A stretch of DNA of 64,000 nt, taken from Elusimicrobiota bacterium (GTDB lineage: Bacteria; Elusimicrobiota; Elusimicrobia; Elusimicrobiales; UBA9959). Below are positions 52,144 to 60,376 of this stretch, piece by piece; the first letter of the stretch is position 1, and each line of letters starts with the position of its first letter. Position numbers and translations under genes: made by a program. Below the pieces are notes generated by a model. The model saw only the letters and a program-made list of their open reading frames with translations. It searched no databases and was not told the DNA's origin. The stretch spans positions 62,001 through 126,000 of the forward strand of contig JAPLKI010000010.1 of NCBI GenBank assembly GCA_026388155.1. Reading direction: 5' to 3'.

Positions 52144-53253
52144 ATGCCAAAGATCTTAAAGCTATTGCCGTTTCTGCTCTTGTTTTCTGTTTTTTCCGCC
52201 GCCGCCGAATTTGAAAAAGACCTCACGCTTGAAAGTGCCGCCAGGCAGGAAGTTCCGGCGCCTCCGGAAGCGTCCGCCATAGACAGAACCGCGCCGGATT
52301 ACGGCGGGTATTTAGCGGCGCTCTCCTACTATTCCGATGTCGCGTATAAGGGCGTTCCCGGTACCGAGGCTTATCTGGAGGCCTCTATAGCCGGCGATTA
52401 TCTGCGGGGCAAGGTGGACGAGATTGAAACCGGTTTGCGGGCAGCCGGGAAACCGATCCCTTCGGAGGGTGTTCCGGGCCGCGATTGCCTGCCGTCTGAA
52501 AAAGTCATGGCGGAATTGCGCGGGGTGTTTGGTTTCGGGACGGGTGGCGACAGGGGTGAGCCCGTCTCCATCAAGAAAGGTTTTGCGAAAATAGTATATG
52601 TTAAAGGGACCACTCCTTTTCTGGTGCAGGAAGACTCTTTTTTAAACAAGGGAGAGGTCATCCTCACTTTTGACGACGGGCCCGCGCCGGGGGAATATTC
52701 CAGGGAAGTGGCGGACAACCTGAAAGCTAATTCCGCGCAGGCCGCCTTTTTCGTGCTTGGCGAGAAACTCGGGTCTTCAGGAAAGGCCATGATAAAAGCC
52801 GAGGCGGAGGACGGCCATTTCGTTTCCGTGCACGGTTATCACCACGCCACGGAAACCGGCAAACCTTTTACCGCCTACACCACGGAAAAAACCCTGGACC
52901 AGCTTGGCCGGGTGGCGGGTTCTATCATTGCCGCAACAGGCGTCAAACCGGCGCTGTTCCGTCCGCCGTACGGCGTTATAGGGGCGGACGCGCTTAAGGC
53001 TGTTATTGCGGATTTAAATCTGGCGCCGCTCGGTTGGACCATCGACACTATGGACTGGTCCATAAAATCGCCCGACGAGCTGTATGCCAAAACCATAGCT
53101 CTTATAAAACAGCGCGGAAAGGGCATAATCCTTATGCACGATATCCACCCGCAGAGCCGCGAAACGGCGAAACGTCTTCTCCAATGGTTTAAAGAAAATA
53201 ATTATAAAGTGGTTTCGCCTGACAGGATAGTCCAGGCTTTTCAAGCGCAGTAA
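52144..53253 (+). CDS. Exported polysaccharide deacetylase (NodB domain)
   Basis: 369 residues. Signal peptide 1-20 (MPKILKLLPFLLLFSVFSAA). NodB domain residues about 165-365: TFDDGP (D177, D178), zinc-binding HGYHH (HxxxH), RPPYG, TMDWS and IILMHDIHPQS. Carbohydrate esterase family 4; likely acts on peptidoglycan or an exopolysaccharide in the periplasm. An N-terminal helical region of about 140 residues is of unknown role. Confidence 0.92.
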   Translation: MPKILKLLPFLLLFSVFSAAAEFEKDLTLESAARQEVPAPPEASAIDRTAPDYGGYLAALSYYSDVAYKGVPGTEAYLEASIAGDYLRGKVDEIETGLRAAGKPIPSEGVPGRDCLPSEKVMAELRGVFGFGTGGDRGEPVSIKKGFAKIVYVKGTTPFLVQEDSFLNKGEVILTFDDGPAPGEYSREVADNLKANSAQAAFFVLGEKLGSSGKAMIKAEAEDGHFVSVHGYHHATETGKPFTAYTTEKTLDQLGRVAGSIIAATGVKPALFRPPYGVIGADALKAVIADLNLAPLGWTIDTMDWSIKSPDELYAKTIALIKQRGKGIILMHDIHPQSRETAKRLLQWFKENNYKVVSPDRIVQAFQAQ

Positions 53254-53329
53254 GAAAACAAACTCTCCAACGGCTGCGGCCGGCTCTGACTTTTTCAGCA
53301 GTCTCAAAATATATTAAAATTCATCTACC

Positions 53330-54082
53330 ATGGCAAAACCGCTGGTCCTGGCGCATAGGGGGGCTTTACTCAATGCTCCCGAAAATACGGCGGCCGCTTT
53401 TAAGCTGGCTTTCTCAAACGGCGCTTCAGCCGTTGAATGCGATATAAGAAGGACCTCGGACGGCCAGTTTATAGCGTTCCACGACGGCGACGCCCGCCGG
53501 GTTTGCGGCAAGTCCTGGCGGATAGCCGGCACTTCCTATTCCCACCTCAAGACGCTGAAAGTTTTCGGCAAAGAACCGATAGCGCACCTTGACGATATCC
53601 TGAATATGATGATACTCGGGCCCGCCAGGGTTTTTTATTTTGAACTGGGCATGGATAGTACGGAGGATGCCGCGACGCTGGCGCTTGAAATAAAAAAGGC
53701 GGGGGTGCAGAACAGGGCTTTCATTCTAACATTCTCGCACAGAGCCCGCCTTCTTAAGGCCGCAGGCGCGGCGGTTCCGGGCATAGGAATAGCCGTAATG
53801 CCGTTCCTGCCGGGCGCTGTTTTGAAGACGGCGGCGGATGCCGGAGCCTCAAAGGTGTGCGCCGGGTGGGTCAATTGGCCGCTGGCCAGGCAGGTGTTTA
53901 AAGGCTACGCGGCTTTGTGCAATTTCAAGGAACAGGTCCTGGCCGCGGCCGTTGCCGGCGTGGGAGTTTCCGCGGGAGTGGCCAACAGCTACTATGACAT
54001 AAGAGACCTTGCGGAACTGGGTGTTGAAGGGGTTTGGACCGATGATGTGCCGCTGGCCGTAAAAACCCTTTACGGCGGATAA
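53330..54082 (+). CDS. Glycerophosphodiester phosphodiesterase (GDPD)
   Basis: 250 residues. Hydrolyses glycerophosphodiesters to glycerol-3-phosphate. Catalytic HRGALLNAPENTAAAF, metal-binding ECDIRRTSDGQFIAFHD; C-terminal region with GVEGVWTDDVP. No signal peptide, so cytoplasmic. Ends 100 bases before the next gene. Confidence 0.93.
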   Translation: MAKPLVLAHRGALLNAPENTAAAFKLAFSNGASAVECDIRRTSDGQFIAFHDGDARRVCGKSWRIAGTSYSHLKTLKVFGKEPIAHLDDILNMMILGPARVFYFELGMDSTEDAATLALEIKKAGVQNRAFILTFSHRARLLKAAGAAVPGIGIAVMPFLPGAVLKTAADAGASKVCAGWVNWPLARQVFKGYAALCNFKEQVLAAAVAGVGVSAGVANSYYDIRDLAELGVEGVWTDDVPLAVKTLYGG

Positions 54083-54182
54083 TTGCCGGACATTTTTATA
54101 TAATATTAAAGAGTCAAAAAGCCCGTTACGCCTGAATACAACACCGGCGCGGCAGGCCTTAAAAATCGGTTATGGAGGGAGA

Positions 54183-54881
54183 ATGTTTAAATTTTTAAGT
54201 TTGCTGGTTCTGTCAGTCTGTCTGCTATACGGCTGCGTGTTTTATTGGCCGGGTATTTTTTTTAACAGCCGGCTTGAGCACGGAAGTTATACTATGGTTT
54301 CCCGGTCCCCGGCACCTGTCTCGGCGGAGAGCTTTATGGAAACCGCTCTCTCTAAACTTAAAAATTCACCGTTGTCCGCCGAAGGACAGAAATTTGAGGT
54401 TTACGTCGCGGCAACAGCGGGGCAGTACGCCTTTTTCGCCCCTTTCTGCCGCAAGGACTTTGCCTGCCTGCATCCTTTTAAGGACATAATATTCATGGCG
54501 CCCGCGGATTTTGAAAAAGGCCTGGTGGCTTCGCCTCTGGATCCTAAAAACACGTTCGCTCTTGAAAAGCTGCTGGCGCGCGAAGCGGTTATGCTGCAGA
54601 TGAGATGGAAAATGGGGTCGCTTACCTACGCCATGGCGGGCGACTGGAAAAAAGACGGCTACTCCGAGCATGTGATTTCTTTGGACGACAATACGCACCA
54701 TCCGGAGGATATCTGTCAGGGCGACGCCGCAAGCGATCCTGATCGCGCTCCCTACCTTTACCGCCTGGTAGTGGAATACATGATGGACGAAGATAAGCTG
54801 GGTTTAGACGAAGTCCTTTTTAAAGACCGTGATCCGGCGCCGGTTATAAAAATACTCAAAGATCGTCATTGTGCTAAGTAG
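54183..54881 (+). CDS. Lipoprotein of unknown function
   Basis: 232 residues. Signal peptide with lipobox-like LLYGC (cysteine 18). ATG 54183 follows GGAGGGAG. The mature part contains cysteines in PFCRKDFACLHPFKDI and in QGDAASDPDR's neighbourhood. No family recognised. TATAAT at 54099-54104 upstream may be its -10 box. Confidence 0.65.
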   Translation: MFKFLSLLVLSVCLLYGCVFYWPGIFFNSRLEHGSYTMVSRSPAPVSAESFMETALSKLKNSPLSAEGQKFEVYVAATAGQYAFFAPFCRKDFACLHPFKDIIFMAPADFEKGLVASPLDPKNTFALEKLLAREAVMLQMRWKMGSLTYAMAGDWKKDGYSEHVISLDDNTHHPEDICQGDAASDPDRAPYLYRLVVEYMMDEDKLGLDEVLFKDRDPAPVIKILKDRHCAK

Positions 54882-54939
54882 TGTAGTGCGTCCGACGCTT
54901 ATTTACATTCGCCTGCCTGCCGGCAGCTGTACCATTGCC

Positions 54940-55196
54940 CATTGCGCCGTAAATCTCTTGATGTGCGTATCCCGTTAGGATGCATTGTTGCCAGTCCAAT
55001 AACCAGGCCGTGGCTGTTTATGGCCGGAGGCCTTTCAGACACACCTCCCCTCCTTCAGAGAATTGCCATTGCGGGCGGTTTTAGCCTTTAGCCGCAAGCG
55101 AAGCGTGGCGGGAAGCAATCTCGTAGTATAAACGACGGGATTGCCATGGGCAACCATCTCCCTCGCAATGGCTCATTGCGCCGTAAATCTCTTGAT
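54940..55196. repeat. 23-base direct repeats around a 211-base palindromic element
   Basis: CATTGCGCCGTAAATCTCTT-GAT occurs at 54940-54962 and again at 55174-55196, where it codes for the end of the prenyltransferase gene. Between them lies a palindromic stretch, CCATTGCGGG (55066-55075) versus CTCGCAATGG (55162-55171), with GAAGCAATCTCGT and GGGATTGCC. This motif resembles dispersed CATTGCGAG...GCAATCTC repeats I recall in many bacteria. Confidence 0.75.
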
Positions 55197-56090
55197 TATG
55201 AGAGCGATAATAAAAAGCAGGCTGAAGGCGGAATGCAGCTGCGCGGTCATGGCGTCTATTGAAGCAAAATCCTTTTCGCCGGCGGCTTCTTTGTTCTTCA
55301 CTGTTTTTATCAGCTTTACCGCCAGCGGCAGTGAGAGAAAAGTTATAAGTGAAAGCCAGGTAAGCCCCGCGAATATCACGAACAGAAGAGTAGTTGTGTA
55401 GGCGGCGGCTAAAAGAAAGTAATACATTCTTTTTGCGCCTGTATCTTTCAGTATTATCGCCACGGTTTTTATGCCGGTCACGCTGTCGGTCTTTATATCG
55501 CGCAAATTATTGCTGTGCACTATGGCGGCAACTATGAGTGCCACCGGGAAAGAGTAGAAGAACGGCTTCCACGAATATGCGCCCGCCTGCGTGAAATACG
55601 CCCCCAGCGTCATTAGAGGACCGAAGGCCAGAAAAACGGCTATCTCGCTGAGGGCGTGGTATTTTATCACGAACGGCGGGGTGGTGTAGAAAAATCCGAG
55701 GAAAGCCCCGAAAAGCACCAGCCAGACGAGCGCGGTTCCGTTCGGGAGTGTCGCCATCAGATAAAGCCCCGCCGCGGCGGCGATAGAAAATCCGGCCGCC
55801 GGTACAAGAAGCAGCTGCTTTGGCGTAAGCAGATTCTCTACCAGCACGCCGCTTGAGCCGTAGGTGCCGGGCCTGTCAACGCCTTTTTTGTAGTCAAAAT
55901 AGTCCGAAAACGCGTTCGCGCCCGCGTGCGTGGCGACGCAGCCGGTGAGCGTAAGGAAAAAACAAGTCCAATTAAATGAAAGTCCGGTGTTTTCATTCAA
56001 GGCTATTATGCTTCCCAAAACAGGGGGAACAATGCTGACCGTGAACGACCACGGTCTGGTGGCCCGCAACCAGATTTTGATGTTTTTCAT
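55173..56090 (-). CDS. menA: UbiA-family prenyltransferase (MenA-like)
   Basis: 305 residues from the ATG at 56090; a start at 56126 adds 12 residues. About nine membrane segments. The two Asp-rich motifs are in NAFSDYFDYKKGVDRPG and NNLRDIKTDSVTGIKT, pattern of 1,4-dihydroxy-2-naphthoate polyprenyltransferase in menaquinone synthesis; other UbiA activities are possible. The stop codon is created at the edge of an inserted element (see 54940-55196). TATAAT lies 7 bases before the ATG and no SD is seen. Confidence 0.85.
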   Translation of the reverse strand: MKNIKIWLRATRPWSFTVSIVPPVLGSIIALNENTGLSFNWTCFFLTLTGCVATHAGANAFSDYFDYKKGVDRPGTYGSSGVLVENLLTPKQLLLVPAAGFSIAAAAGLYLMATLPNGTALVWLVLFGAFLGFFYTTPPFVIKYHALSEIAVFLAFGPLMTLGAYFTQAGAYSWKPFFYSFPVALIVAAIVHSNNLRDIKTDSVTGIKTVAIILKDTGAKRMYYFLLAAAYTTTLLFVIFAGLTWLSLITFLSLPLAVKLIKTVKNKEAAGEKDFASIDAMTAQLHSAFSLLFIIALIIKRFTAQ

Positions 56091-56171
56091 TACAAAAATT
56101 ATATAACTTTTCCCCGCGTCCAGCATTAGCCGTCGGATTTTATGAAATTTTCACTTTGGTCATAGACGATT

Positions 56172-56210
56172 AAAGCCCCACCCTAGCGCGTAGCACCAGG
56201 GTGGGGCTTT
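56172..56210. terminator. Strong bidirectional hairpin upstream of menA
   Basis: AAAGCCCCACCCT (56172-56184) pairs with AGGGTGGGGCTTT (56198-56210), a 13-base-pair stem with a short T-run on either strand. No gene ends close to it, so it may insulate menA from the region to the right. Confidence 0.6.
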
Positions 56211-56245
56211 CTGTAATATTGGTTCTCCACCGGTCAGAGGCATAA

Positions 56246-56326
56246 ATGGCAACAAGCAAGAAGCTAAGACCGGGACAGCGTGGGGGTGAATTGGCAAAAC
56301 AAAAATCAGCCAAGTCCAGCATGTAA
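56246..56326 (+). CDS. Possible 26-residue basic peptide
   Basis: MATSKKLRPGQRGGELAKQK plus SAKSSM, with AGAGG just upstream. Lys-rich. Otherwise the 396 bases between menA and the next gene (56091-56486) contain only the hairpin above and AT-rich sequence. Weak support. Confidence 0.25.
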   Translation: MATSKKLRPGQRGGELAKQKSAKSSM

Positions 56327-56486
56327 AGTGGATAATTTTGTACCATAATAATACGGGGTTCTTTTATCTTCATTACACTACTTTACCTTGAGTACGCTAG
56401 CCGTTTTTTATGATAGGGTGAACTATTTCTCATGTCATTATGGCGTTTGCTTTTCAAAAGAAAATATAAATAAAGGAGTTTTTATT

Positions 56487-57557
56487 ATGAAAAAAATTAT
56501 ACTTTCACTTCTTCCGTTATGTATTTTCTTCACAATTTCCTGTAGTAATAGTGATAAGCCGTTAAACCGGTTTTCTGTTATACAAAATGGAAAATATGGA
56601 TATATCGACAATGAAGGGACAATTGTAATTGCCCCGCAATTTGATCAAGTAAGTGATTTTAAAGAGGGTTTGGCATTAGTAAAAAATGGCGACAAGTGGG
56701 GCTATATAGATAAAACCGGAAAATATGTAATCAACCCGCAATTTGATGTCGCCCAGGATTTTAGCGAAGACTTGGCAGTAATAGCGATTGGATGCAAGAT
56801 GGTTGGGCAACCGGGCCCAGCAATGAAGATTGGTTGCAAGTGGGGTTACATAGATAGGACTGGCAAATACGCAATTAATCCGCAATTTGATTACGCGCAG
56901 GAATTTAGCGAAGGTTTGGCAAGCGTAAATATTGGGGGAATTGGGGGAGAGGACACATATATTGCGCTAGTTGGTTTTGGTCAATTTGGCGGCAGGTGGG
57001 GCTATATAGATAAAACTGGAAAATATATGATCAACCCGCAATTTGATCAGGCGAGTGATTTTAGAGAGGGCTTGGCAGTCGCAAAAAGTGACAGTAAATC
57101 TGGTTATATTGATAAAACCGGAAAATATGTAATAACCCTTGAACATGCTGGTGTTTTTAAAGATGGCTTGGCAGTAGTCTTTCAAGTAACAACTGAAACC
57201 TTCGGCTATATTGATAAAACCGGAAAATATATAATCAACCCGCAATTTGATCGGGCGAGGGCTTTTAGTGAAGGCTTGGCGGTAGTAAGAATTGGCGGCA
57301 AGTGGGGTTATATAGATAAAACTGGGAAATATGTAATCAACCCGCAATTTGACGATGCGCTTGATTTCAGTGAGGGCTTGGCACTAGTAAAAATTGGCAG
57401 CGGGTGGGGCTACATAAATAAGACTGGCAAATACGCATTCACCTCGCGATTTGAAAGTGCTCAGGGTTTTAAAGAGGGCTTGGCACTAGTAAAAATTGGC
57501 AGCGGGTGGGGCTACCTAGATAAGACCGGGAAACTTATTTGGATTTCCCGAAACTGA
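56487..57557 (+). CDS. WG-repeat lipoprotein
   Basis: 356 residues from ATG 56487 (AAAGGAG upstream). Signal peptide with lipobox ending in C21 (FFTISC). About eight to nine tandem WG repeats of 35-45 residues, pattern WGYIDKTGKYVINPQFD then FSEGLAVV, likely a beta-type surface-exposed structure. Codons and base composition are AT-rich, unlike the window around it. Function of WG repeats is not established; a role in binding is assumed. Confidence 0.9.
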   Translation: MKKIILSLLPLCIFFTISCSNSDKPLNRFSVIQNGKYGYIDNEGTIVIAPQFDQVSDFKEGLALVKNGDKWGYIDKTGKYVINPQFDVAQDFSEDLAVIAIGCKMVGQPGPAMKIGCKWGYIDRTGKYAINPQFDYAQEFSEGLASVNIGGIGGEDTYIALVGFGQFGGRWGYIDKTGKYMINPQFDQASDFREGLAVAKSDSKSGYIDKTGKYVITLEHAGVFKDGLAVVFQVTTETFGYIDKTGKYIINPQFDRARAFSEGLAVVRIGGKWGYIDKTGKYVINPQFDDALDFSEGLALVKIGSGWGYINKTGKYAFTSRFESAQGFKEGLALVKIGSGWGYLDKTGKLIWISRN

Positions 57558-57613
57558 TGCACTTAGACCACCGGCAGAAACATTCCAATGTAATGAAGGA
57601 GCAATAAAACAAT

Positions 57614-57778
57614 ATGCATAAAAATTGCGCTGTACTTAATAGTAGTAAAGTTGTGAACAAGTGCCTTGATGAGGTCGTCTCAGAAAACGAAGAAATTGTA
57701 GCACAAGACTCGGATTCCCGAAGAAGAAGCCACAAGGAGAATCTATGCAAAAGCATATTAATATCGTTTTATGGGTTA
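57614..57778 (+). CDS. Doubtful small ORF overlapping the next gene
   Basis: About 54 residues from an ATG near 57614 (MHKNCAVLNSSKVVNKCLDE onward), overlapping the chimera gene in another frame. GAAGGAG lies 12 bases upstream. No family; listed only as a possibility. Confidence 0.15.
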
Positions 57779-59205
57779 TAATATTTCTTATTTTTTCGGG
57801 GCATCTTCAAAGCACTTTAGCATCAGAAAAACCATGGGTTAAAACCACAAAAACAAATAAGAATATCACTACTAAGGCAGTGTCTCCGGAAGTCGTTACT
57901 AATTACAAGACAACTTCAAATCAGCAATTTATTGCCAGGGTAAATCACATACTGGAAACATTGAGAGATAGTGGGACTGACGTTAATGCATCGGTTCAAG
58001 AAGAAGTTAAACAACAAGTTTCCAGGGAAATGCTAATTGAGGAATTATGGTCACGACAGGCAACGAAAATGGGCATGGTCGTAACTGATTTTGAAGTAGC
58101 TGTTGAAATCCAAAATACTCCACAATTTCGCAAAGATGGTCTTTATAATCCTAGTCTTTATCGCCAGATAATCCTAGGGCAGTTCAAAATGTCGCCGGAA
58201 GAATATGAGTTGTGGAGAAAAAAAGCGCGGCTTGCAAGCAAGTATAAACAGTTTGTGTTTTCAACTATAAAAATAACTCCAGATGAATTAAAAGAGTCTT
58301 ACCTTGCAAAAAATGGAAACTTGGTAAATTTTGACACTAATAAAGAGAAATATATGCAGGAATTAACGCAGGAAAAGTTTGGAATAATTATGAACGATAT
58401 TCTGAGACAGCTCAGCAAACAAAGAGAAAAAGAGCCGGGGGTTGTGGAGATTAAGCAAGAAGCGGCCTCAAACGCTGCCTGGAAAAATCTTTTTATAGCC
58501 CAAGAGATCGCTCTTGGCGGCAATCCGGTTGTAGCTCAAACGCAGTTAAGCTCCATTGAAACCACTTACTCAAATACCAGCGCCTGCGGCTATGCGATAC
58601 TTGCGAATGGAGATATCTTTTTCGCCCAGGGCAAGTATAAGGAAGCGGAAGCCCAATACTCAAAACTACTCCCCGCCGGTGTAAAGGGACTAAGACCATT
58701 TGCACTTTACAACATAGCAAAGACCAAAGAAGCGGCCGGAGAACTAGCGGCCGAGGCCCGTGACAAGGATTTACTTTCCGCCTTCCTGGCCCCGGAAGGC
58801 CACTGGGCGCTGGCTCATTGCTATGAAGCGACTGGAAACACAACCGAAACAAAAGACGCCTGGAATAAGGCGGCAGGAGCTTTAAGTTCTATTAGAGGCG
58901 CACTTCAAGTATATTATGGGGATCACAATGGTGTTTTTCCTATAAAACTAGATGAGCTAACTGTAAAACCGACTGATTTAACGCAGAACCCCTATATAAA
59001 TGAAATTCCTCTAATTACATTGCCCAACCACCAGGGAACCGATGTTGTTCAATATGTTGATTCAAATGAAATTTCGCCCAATGACTTTACCGATAGCGGT
59101 GGATTTGTTTATTATGGTTCCAAAAAAAATGCGAAAACGTGGGGAACGATTATATTTAATTGCACGCATAAGGATGCTTCTGGGAAACCTCTCTATGAAT
59201 ATTAG
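57745..59205 (+). CDS. SurA-like/TPR/pseudopilin chimera
   Basis: 486 residues. Signal or membrane segment 6-27; SurA N-terminal-like helical domain (about 60-215, REMLIEELWSRQATKMGMVV and MSPEEYELWRKKARLASKY); TPR-like helices (about 240-370, FFAQGKYKEAEAQYSKLLP); then a C-terminal pseudopilin domain (about 375-486, GALSSIRGALQVYYGDHNGV, GGFVYYGS and WGTIIFNCTHKD), the tail of type II secretion major pseudopilins without their N-terminal helix. I know of no such combination. AT-rich like its neighbour. SD AAGGAG. Confidence 0.8.
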   Translation: MQKHINIVLWVIIFLIFSGHLQSTLASEKPWVKTTKTNKNITTKAVSPEVVTNYKTTSNQQFIARVNHILETLRDSGTDVNASVQEEVKQQVSREMLIEELWSRQATKMGMVVTDFEVAVEIQNTPQFRKDGLYNPSLYRQIILGQFKMSPEEYELWRKKARLASKYKQFVFSTIKITPDELKESYLAKNGNLVNFDTNKEKYMQELTQEKFGIIMNDILRQLSKQREKEPGVVEIKQEAASNAAWKNLFIAQEIALGGNPVVAQTQLSSIETTYSNTSACGYAILANGDIFFAQGKYKEAEAQYSKLLPAGVKGLRPFALYNIAKTKEAAGELAAEARDKDLLSAFLAPEGHWALAHCYEATGNTTETKDAWNKAAGALSSIRGALQVYYGDHNGVFPIKLDELTVKPTDLTQNPYINEIPLITLPNHQGTDVVQYVDSNEISPNDFTDSGGFVYYGSKKNAKTWGTIIFNCTHKDASGKPLYEY

Positions 59206-59348
59206 TGAGAGCGGGCTAAGGGGGACGTTGCTTAAATACTTAAATGTTATATGATTGCTTAGTGAATTTGGTTTAACGTTGAATGGAAACAGTGGGCATG
59301 ACCTAACTTCATGGTGTCAGCAATTTGTCATAAACTTATCGGTAATTT

Positions 59349-59371
59349 AAAAGCCCCTTTCGGGGCTTTTA
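59349..59371 (-). terminator. Terminator of tRNA-Ser
   Basis: AAAAGCCCC-TTTC-GGGGCTTTT. A strong hairpin 8 bases beyond the tRNA 3' end on the minus strand. Confidence 0.8.
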
Positions 59372-59378
59372 AAATTTT

Positions 59379-59465
59379 CGGAAGGGGAGGGATTCGAACC
59401 CACGGTACGCATAAGCGTACACCGGTTTTCAAGACCGGCGCCTTAAACCACTCGGCCACCCTTCC
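59379..59465 (-). tRNA. tRNA-Ser(UGA)
   Basis: 87 bases on the minus strand, starting GGAAGGGTGGCCGAGTGG. Acceptor stem GGAAGGG pairs with CCCTTCC before discriminator G. The anticodon loop has CUUGAAA with anticodon UGA. A long variable arm (GTACGC-TTAT-GCGTAC) is typical of serine tRNAs. T-loop GGTTCGAATCC. CCA is not encoded. Confidence 0.96.
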
Positions 59466-59824
59466 ACTTGTCGCGCCCTTCGCATACTCACGCTCAGGGT
59501 TGATTAGCAACCGGGCTTTATAAAGAGACGCCCGGCGCTCTACGAGGGGAGCTAAGCTCCCCTTTGTCGTTCGCTTCGCCGCTATTCGCGGTCCGCTCAC
59601 TTAACCCCTTCTATAAGGTACCCGCGCTCACTAGCCTATGGCTGTGCCGTATAAAGGGCTATGCCCATCAGACGGCCTAACGAAGGTAATCGCACGGGCT
59701 TATCGCACCCCTTAGTCTATAACGATTATATAAAATCGGCGGGAAGCGCGCTTATTTACCGGCGATTCTCCGCCGCTTTTTGTAATACTTTCCTGGCTGT
59801 TGCGTATTTACTAGTATAGGGGTT
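59466..59824. other. Non-coding stretch between tRNA-Ser and the sigma factor
   Basis: 359 bases. It holds a perfect palindrome AGGGGAGCTAAGCTCCCCT at 59545-59563, and AT-rich ATTATATAAAATC around 59724-59736, which on the minus strand could be a promoter for the tRNA. No gene recognised. Confidence 0.5.
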
Positions 59825-60376
59825 ATGCAGGAAGCTATGGATTTTGCTGACATCTATGACCGCTATTTTACGAAAGTCTACAACTACGTGCGCTACCGCG
59901 TGCGGTTGCCGGAGGCCGCGGATGATGTTACCGGCAGGATATTCGAGGCGGCGCTTGCGGGAATGGACACTTACGACGCCGCCCGCGCCCCGGTGCAGGT
60001 TTGGCTGTTCGGCATAGCGCGCAACGCGGTGATAGACTGGTTCAGGGCGCTGAACCGCCGGGAAGAGGTCTTTTTGGACGATATAGGGGAACAGGCTGAC
60101 AAAGAGCCGCGCATCGAGGCCCTTATGGAAACGAAGGAAGAATGTGACCTGCTGCTTAAAGCCGTATCCGCGCTGGACGCCCGGTCGCGGGATATAATAG
60201 CGCTGAAATTCAGCTCCGGCATGACTAACCGGGACATAGCGCAGGTGACGGGGCTTGGCGAGAGCAATGTCGGTATTATAATTTATCGCGCGGTAAAACA
60301 GCTGCAGGCAACGCTTGCTCCGCACTTTTTCCAAACGGGCCAAAGTGCGGGACAAGCCCCTGAGAGGGAAATATGA
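59825..60376 (+). CDS. ECF-type RNA polymerase sigma factor
   Basis: 183 residues. Region 2 with DIYDRYFTKVYNYVRYRV and VQVWLFGIARNAVIDWFR; region 4 with ALDARSRDIIALKFSSGMTN and LGESNVGIIIYRAVKQL. Resembles the small sigma-24-like ECF factors. ATG 59825 or 59837 is the start. The C-terminal 15 residues (PHFFQTGQSAGQA) come from a palindromic element. The last four bases overlap the next gene (ATGA), which may be its anti-sigma. Confidence 0.9.
   Translation: MQEAMDFADIYDRYFTKVYNYVRYRVRLPEAADDVTGRIFEAALAGMDTYDAARAPVQVWLFGIARNAVIDWFRALNRREEVFLDDIGEQADKEPRIEALMETKEECDLLLKAVSALDARSRDIIALKFSSGMTNRDIAQVTGLGESNVGIIIYRAVKQLQATLAPHFFQTGQSAGQAPEREI
60310..60357. repeat. Palindromic element inside the sigma factor gene
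   Basis: GCTTGCTCCGCACTTT mirrored by AAAGTGCGGGACAAGC around a 13-base loop (two mismatches). It lies inside the last 16 codons of the sigma gene. Relatives at 18716, 44889 and 60803. Confidence 0.75.

Noticed and set aside
59328-59600. Minus-strand frame of about 90 codons over tRNA-Ser
   Set aside because: It reads through the tRNA, which is certain from its folding; not a protein gene.
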